This document shows, piece by piece, positions 11,575-14,719 of a stretch of DNA of 14,719 bases. Source of the stretch: CAZRUM01 sp964603435 (GTDB taxonomy: Bacteria > Patescibacteriota > Patescibacteriia > Magasanikbacterales > UBA922); contig CAZRUM010000023.1 in NCBI GenBank assembly GCA_964603435.1, positions 1-14,719 on the forward strand, given 5' to 3'. Under the pieces are notes generated by a model, which ran no database searches, was not told the origin of the DNA, and saw nothing but the letters and a program-made list of their open reading frames with translations. The position numbers and the translations under genes were made by a program. Positions within the stretch are counted from its first letter, which is position 1. Every line of letters begins with the position of its first letter.

Positions 11575-13011
11575 ATGCAACAAAAATCTATTGCCAAAAA
11601 TACAGCTTTTATAACTTCGGCCCTTATTATGCAAAAGGTGTTTTCTTTTGTTTATTTTACTTTGATTGCACGTCATATTGGTGCAGAGGGGACTGGTAAG
11701 TATTTTTTTGCTTTGTCTTTTACAACCATCTTTGTGGTTTTTATTGATCTTGGTCTGACTCAAGTCCTTATCCGCGAAGGGTCTAAGTCAAAAGAGAAAT
11801 TACAAAAGTATTTTTCTAGTGTTATTTTTTCAAAAATATTTTTTGCCATTCTTACCTACATTGCAGCCGTTGTGACAATTAAACTCATGGGTTATTCGAT
11901 AGAAACAAAACATTTGGTTTATCTGTCTGCTGTTACCATGATTTTCGATTCCTTGCATCTGACTATTTATGGAATTTTACGAGCGATTGGAAATCTAAAA
12001 TATGAAGCTATCGGGATTGTTGGTTCTCAGCTTTTGACTTTAATACTTGGTACGACTTTTCTTTATCTAAATTTTCCTCTAATTTATCTTATTGCAGCTT
12101 TCACTATACCGAGTTTTTTAAATCTGATTTATGCTGCAACTATTTTGTACAAGAAGTATCATCTTAGTCTAAAGCCGACATTTGATAGGGAAGTGATGAA
12201 GTTTTTTGCGAGTATCGCTGTACCATTTGCCTTAGCTGCTGTTTTCGCTCGTGTTTATTCTTATATAGATTCAATTTTACTTTCCAAATTGCTTGGGGAC
12301 GCTGAAGTTGGTTGGTATAGTATTCCTTACAAAATTACTTATTCATTTCAATTTATCCCTCTCGCCCTGATGGCTGCACTTTATCCACGCTTTAGTGAAT
12401 ATTTTGTGACCAATAAAGAACGTCTGGCTTATATTTTTGAGCGTGGAATGAAATATTTACTCATCATGGTCTTTCCAGTAGTCGTTGGGATTGGAATTTT
12501 ATCTAGGGACATTATTCTTTCTATTTATACAGAGGAATATGTAAATTCAATAATGCCTCTAAAGATTTTGCTTTTAGGGTTGGTATTCTCTTACATGAGT
12601 TTTCCAATTGGGGCATTTCTCAATGCTTGTAATCGTCAGGTCACACAAACGACGATTGTATTTTTTGTAATGGTAATAAATATTGTTTTAAATCTGACTT
12701 TAATTCCAATCTACGGTGTATCTGGAGCGGCCATCGCGGCTCTAGTTGGTAATCTTATTCTAACTACTGTGGGCTATATGATAATTCCGCGTATTACCAA
12801 GATTTCACATAGTTTTATTCTAAAAACAATTTTACAACTGGCTATAGCTACTTTTGTAATGGGTCTGGCGGTTTACTATACAAATTTAAATTATCACTAT
12901 ACTGTAGCAATTTTGGCTGGAGCTATCACTTATCCAATAATGCTTTTTGTTACACGTTCTATTACCAAAGAGCAGATTGTAGAAGCAGTTCAGTTGGTAC
13001 GTAAATCCTGA
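11575..13011 (+). CDS. Wzx/MATE-type polysaccharide flippase
   Basis: This 478-residue membrane protein of the MOP exporter superfamily probably flips lipid-linked oligosaccharides across the cytoplasmic membrane. It has about 12-14 hydrophobic helices. The N-terminal KNTAFITSALIMQKVFSFVY, the LIARHIGAEGTGKYFFALSF segment and the central YSYIDSILLSKLLGDAEVGWYSIPYK are typical of Wzx/polysaccharide-biosynthesis proteins, as is the later NACNRQ followed by GVSGAAIAALVGN. Two glycosyltransferase genes follow. The last codons and the TGA stop lie inside a repeat element beginning at 13004, so the C-terminus may have been set by the insertion. MurJ is a more distant alternative; sugar specificity cannot be read. 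Confidence 0.85.
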   Translation: MQQKSIAKNTAFITSALIMQKVFSFVYFTLIARHIGAEGTGKYFFALSFTTIFVVFIDLGLTQVLIREGSKSKEKLQKYFSSVIFSKIFFAILTYIAAVVTIKLMGYSIETKHLVYLSAVTMIFDSLHLTIYGILRAIGNLKYEAIGIVGSQLLTLILGTTFLYLNFPLIYLIAAFTIPSFLNLIYAATILYKKYHLSLKPTFDREVMKFFASIAVPFALAAVFARVYSYIDSILLSKLLGDAEVGWYSIPYKITYSFQFIPLALMAALYPRFSEYFVTNKERLAYIFERGMKYLLIMVFPVVVGIGILSRDIILSIYTEEYVNSIMPLKILLLGLVFSYMSFPIGAFLNACNRQVTQTTIVFFVMVINIVLNLTLIPIYGVSGAAIAALVGNLILTTVGYMIIPRITKISHSFILKTILQLAIATFVMGLAVYYTNLNYHYTVAILAGAITYPIMLFVTRSITKEQIVEAVQLVRKS

Positions 13012-13141
13012 GGAGTTTCACGAAATTGAGATGACGTAAGGATCCTTTTTTAATGCATTATTATTTGCATCAAATATAATTTACTTTAAATATTCGTTCG
13101 TGGCTTGGAAAGGGATTCCTCACTACGCTCGGAATGACAAC
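13004..13141. repeat. Intergenic repeat, copy 1 (138 bp)
   Basis: It starts with AATCCTGAGGA and ends with CTCGGAATGACAAC. Compared with copy 2 (14294-14433), the first 42 bases agree at 36 positions and the last 29 at 27, while the AT-rich centre is only loosely conserved around TGCATTNTTATTTGCAT. The arms are imperfect inverted repeats: a GAGGATCC-like left half faces GGGATTCCTCAC in the right half. It supplies the flippase TGA and ends 5 nt before the next ATG. Ends of the type CTCGGAATGAC are, to my recollection, shared by intergenic repeats in many bacteria. Confidence 0.85.
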
Positions 13142-13146
13142 GTTGT

Positions 13147-14283
13147 ATGAAAAAAATATTACTAATCACTTTAGAGTTTCCTCCACAGATTGGTGGGATC
13201 GCTACTTATGTCCAATATTTTGCAGAAACATTAAATCCTAGTCAGGTGGTTGTTTTGGCTCCAAAAAATAAAGATGCAGAAGAATTCGATAAGAATTTAA
13301 AATTTAAAGTCATTCGTAAAAATGCATACTATCCAAAATTTATGTGGCCACGTTGGTTTAGATTGTTTTGGCAGGTTTTGCGAATTGTAAAAAAAGAAAA
13401 AATTGATATTATTTATCTTCATCATGTTTTGCCTGTTGGGTATGTTGGTTGGTTGATAAAAAAGATATTAAAAATTCCTTATCTAATTTTTTCTCACGGT
13501 ACAGATATTGAGATGGGTACACGTTCTCTTTGGAAAAGAAAAAGACTTTTTCAGGTTGCAAGTCAGTCCGAGCAAATTATTTTTAATAGTCAATCTTTAA
13601 AAGAAAGGCTTCTGCGTATTTTGCCGGATCTGGAAAGTAAATCCAGTGTGCTTTATCCTTGTCCTGAGAAAATATTTTATCAGATTCCAGAAAAGGAAAG
13701 CTTAGATGCTTTGCGTCGACAGTACGCCTTGGCTGGTAAAAAAGTAATGCTTACTGTAGCGCGCATGGTGGATGGTAAGGGTTACCCCCATCTTCTTCGT
13801 ATGCTCCCAGCAATTTTAAAAGAAGTGCCAAATTTAGTTTGGATCATTGTGGGTGATGGGCCAAAGAAGAAATGGTTTCTGGAAGAAATGCAGAAAAAAA
13901 CTTTGCAAAGTGCAATTCGTTTTGTAGGTGATATTCCTCACAATGAATTAAAAAGTTATTACTATATGGCCGATTTGTTTACTGTACTTACTCACCCAGA
14001 TGAAGGTAGAGAAGAGGGTCTAGGGTTGGTATTTTTAGAAGCCGGTGCTTGTGGTTTGCCATCAGTGGCGGGGAAGAGTGGTGGTGTAGAAGAAGCAGTC
14101 TTGCATACACAAACAGGTTTGATAGTTGATATTTTTAAAGGTGACAAACCAGTAATAAATTCTATTGTAGAATTATTGAAAAATACTGATTATGCAGGAG
14201 AACTTGGTAAGAATGCTCAAGATAGAATTAGAACTAATTTTCAATGGGAACATCAGCTTAAGGTAATTGATAAGTGGAGATAA
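13147..14283 (+). CDS. Glycosyltransferase family 4 (GT-B fold)
   Basis: This is a retaining glycosyltransferase of 378 residues that transfers a sugar from a nucleotide donor to a glycan or lipid acceptor. The N-terminal domain begins with the glycine-rich acceptor loop PQIGGIATYV (residues 13-22). The C-terminal domain has TVARMVDGKGYPHLL (203-217), VGDGPKKK (235-242), and the E-x7-E motif E290 to E298 in EGLGLVFLEAG, followed by GKSGGVEEAV (309-318), which together bind the nucleotide-sugar. There is no signal peptide; it should work at the inner face of the membrane. A repeat copy stands on each side, 5 nt before its start and 10 nt after its stop. Donor and acceptor are unknown. Confidence 0.92.
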   Translation: MKKILLITLEFPPQIGGIATYVQYFAETLNPSQVVVLAPKNKDAEEFDKNLKFKVIRKNAYYPKFMWPRWFRLFWQVLRIVKKEKIDIIYLHHVLPVGYVGWLIKKILKIPYLIFSHGTDIEMGTRSLWKRKRLFQVASQSEQIIFNSQSLKERLLRILPDLESKSSVLYPCPEKIFYQIPEKESLDALRRQYALAGKKVMLTVARMVDGKGYPHLLRMLPAILKEVPNLVWIIVGDGPKKKWFLEEMQKKTLQSAIRFVGDIPHNELKSYYYMADLFTVLTHPDEGREEGLGLVFLEAGACGLPSVAGKSGGVEEAVLHTQTGLIVDIFKGDKPVINSIVELLKNTDYAGELGKNAQDRIRTNFQWEHQLKVIDKWR

Positions 14284-14293
14284 TTTCACGGTT

Positions 14294-14433
14294 AATCCTG
14301 AGGAAGCTCACGAAGTTGAGGTGACGTGAGGATCCCTTTCCATTGCATTTTTATTTGCATTTAATTAAATTTATTTTAATGCGTCATAAAGGAAACTTGA
14401 AAAGGAATTCCTCTCTACGCTCGGAATGACAAC
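14294..14433. repeat. Intergenic repeat, copy 2 (140 bp)
   Basis: This is the second copy of the element at 13004-13141. Within its left arm CTCACG (14307-14312) and CGTGAG (14325-14330) are perfect inverted repeats, and GTGAGGATCCCTTTCC (14326-14341) is nearly complementary to the GGAAAGGGATTCCTCAC of copy 1. Its last base lies 5 nt before the family 2 glycosyltransferase ATG, the same distance as in copy 1. No conserved promoter hexamers are seen in both copies. Confidence 0.85.
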
Positions 14434-14438
14434 AAAAT

Positions 14439-14719
14439 ATGGATCTAATTAGTATTATCATCCCAATCTATAATCGTAGAAATATTTTTAAATCTGCGTT
14501 GGCTTCGGTTTACAAACAAAACTATCGTCCGTTAGAATTGATAGTGGTTGATGACGGTAGTACAGAGGATATCGCCAGTCTGGTTAGTGAATTCAAAATG
14601 CAACATCCAGATATAAATACGATTTATCATAAACAAGAAAATCAAGGTGCTCCGGCAGCCAGAAACAAAGGTTTTGAATTATCTAGTGGAGACTATGTAA
14701 TCTTTTGGGATGCGGATGT
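14439..14719 (+). CDS. Glycosyltransferase family 2, N-terminal part (cut by window end)
   Basis: The first 93 codons of a GT-A fold glycosyltransferase are visible; the gene continues beyond the window. Family signatures are the N-terminal ISIIIPIYNRR, LELIVVDDGSTED with the nucleotide-binding aspartates, NQGAPAARNKGFELSSG, and YVIFWDAD, which supplies the metal-binding DxD-type motif. It probably adds a sugar to the same surface glycan as its neighbour. The ATG follows AAAAT immediately after repeat copy 2. Confidence 0.93.
   Translation, partial: MDLISIIIPIYNRRNIFKSALASVYKQNYRPLELIVVDDGSTEDIASLVSEFKMQHPDINTIYHKQENQGAPAARNKGFELSSGDYVIFWDAD

Noticed and set aside
13075..13080. Promoter inside the glycan repeat (TATAAT in copy 1)
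   Set aside because: No -35 box lies at a proper distance, and the hexamer is not conserved in copy 2.

Overview
The window looks like a piece of a small, AT-rich bacterial genome of the Candidate Phyla Radiation (Patescibacteria, probably Parcubacteria-like). This is inferred from several traits together: no Shine-Dalgarno sequences but a recurrent A/T-rich start context ending in T just before ATG; an alanyl-tRNA synthetase that stops after its editing domain; an RNA polymerase alpha subunit with no recognisable C-terminal DNA-binding domain; a short L13; a C-terminally extended L36; and a duplicated zinc-ribbon protein of a type common in such genomes. All clear genes lie on the + strand. 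TGA is used as a stop, so the standard bacterial code applies.

Layout. Positions 1-372 hold a consensus promoter, a possible 18-codon mini-gene or small RNA, an intrinsic terminator and inverted repeats. Positions 373-2427 hold rocD and proC, which together convert ornithine to proline; the whole spacer between them is an element of nested inverted and direct repeats. Positions 2431-2896 form a separate transcription unit with its own promoter, a structured leader of about 90 nt, a double zinc-ribbon protein and a terminator. Positions 2899-7372 look like one operon with a nearly leaderless first gene: HD-domain hydrolase, mnmA (tRNA 2-thiouridylase), a half-size EamA membrane protein, an unlisted 30-residue membrane peptide, alaS and a GtrA-like membrane protein.

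Positions 7429-11532 are a ribosomal/transcription operon with a perfectly spaced promoter and a strong terminator: infA-rpmJ-rpsM-rpsK-rpsD-rpoA-rplQ-rplM-rpsI. Between infA and rpmJ lies a GC-richer, strongly foldable RNA segment of about 115 nt ending in a T-tract. It is placed like a ribosomal-protein autoregulatory leader and is the best candidate here for an undescribed regulatory element.

Positions 11535-14719 are a surface-glycan cluster: a Wzx/MATE-type flippase, a GT-B (family 4) glycosyltransferase and the start of a GT-A (family 2) glycosyltransferase. Two copies of a 138-140 bp repeat sit on either side of the family 4 gene. Both end exactly 5 nt before the next start codon, and the first supplies the flippase stop codon, so the repeat plus glycosyltransferase looks like a modular cassette.
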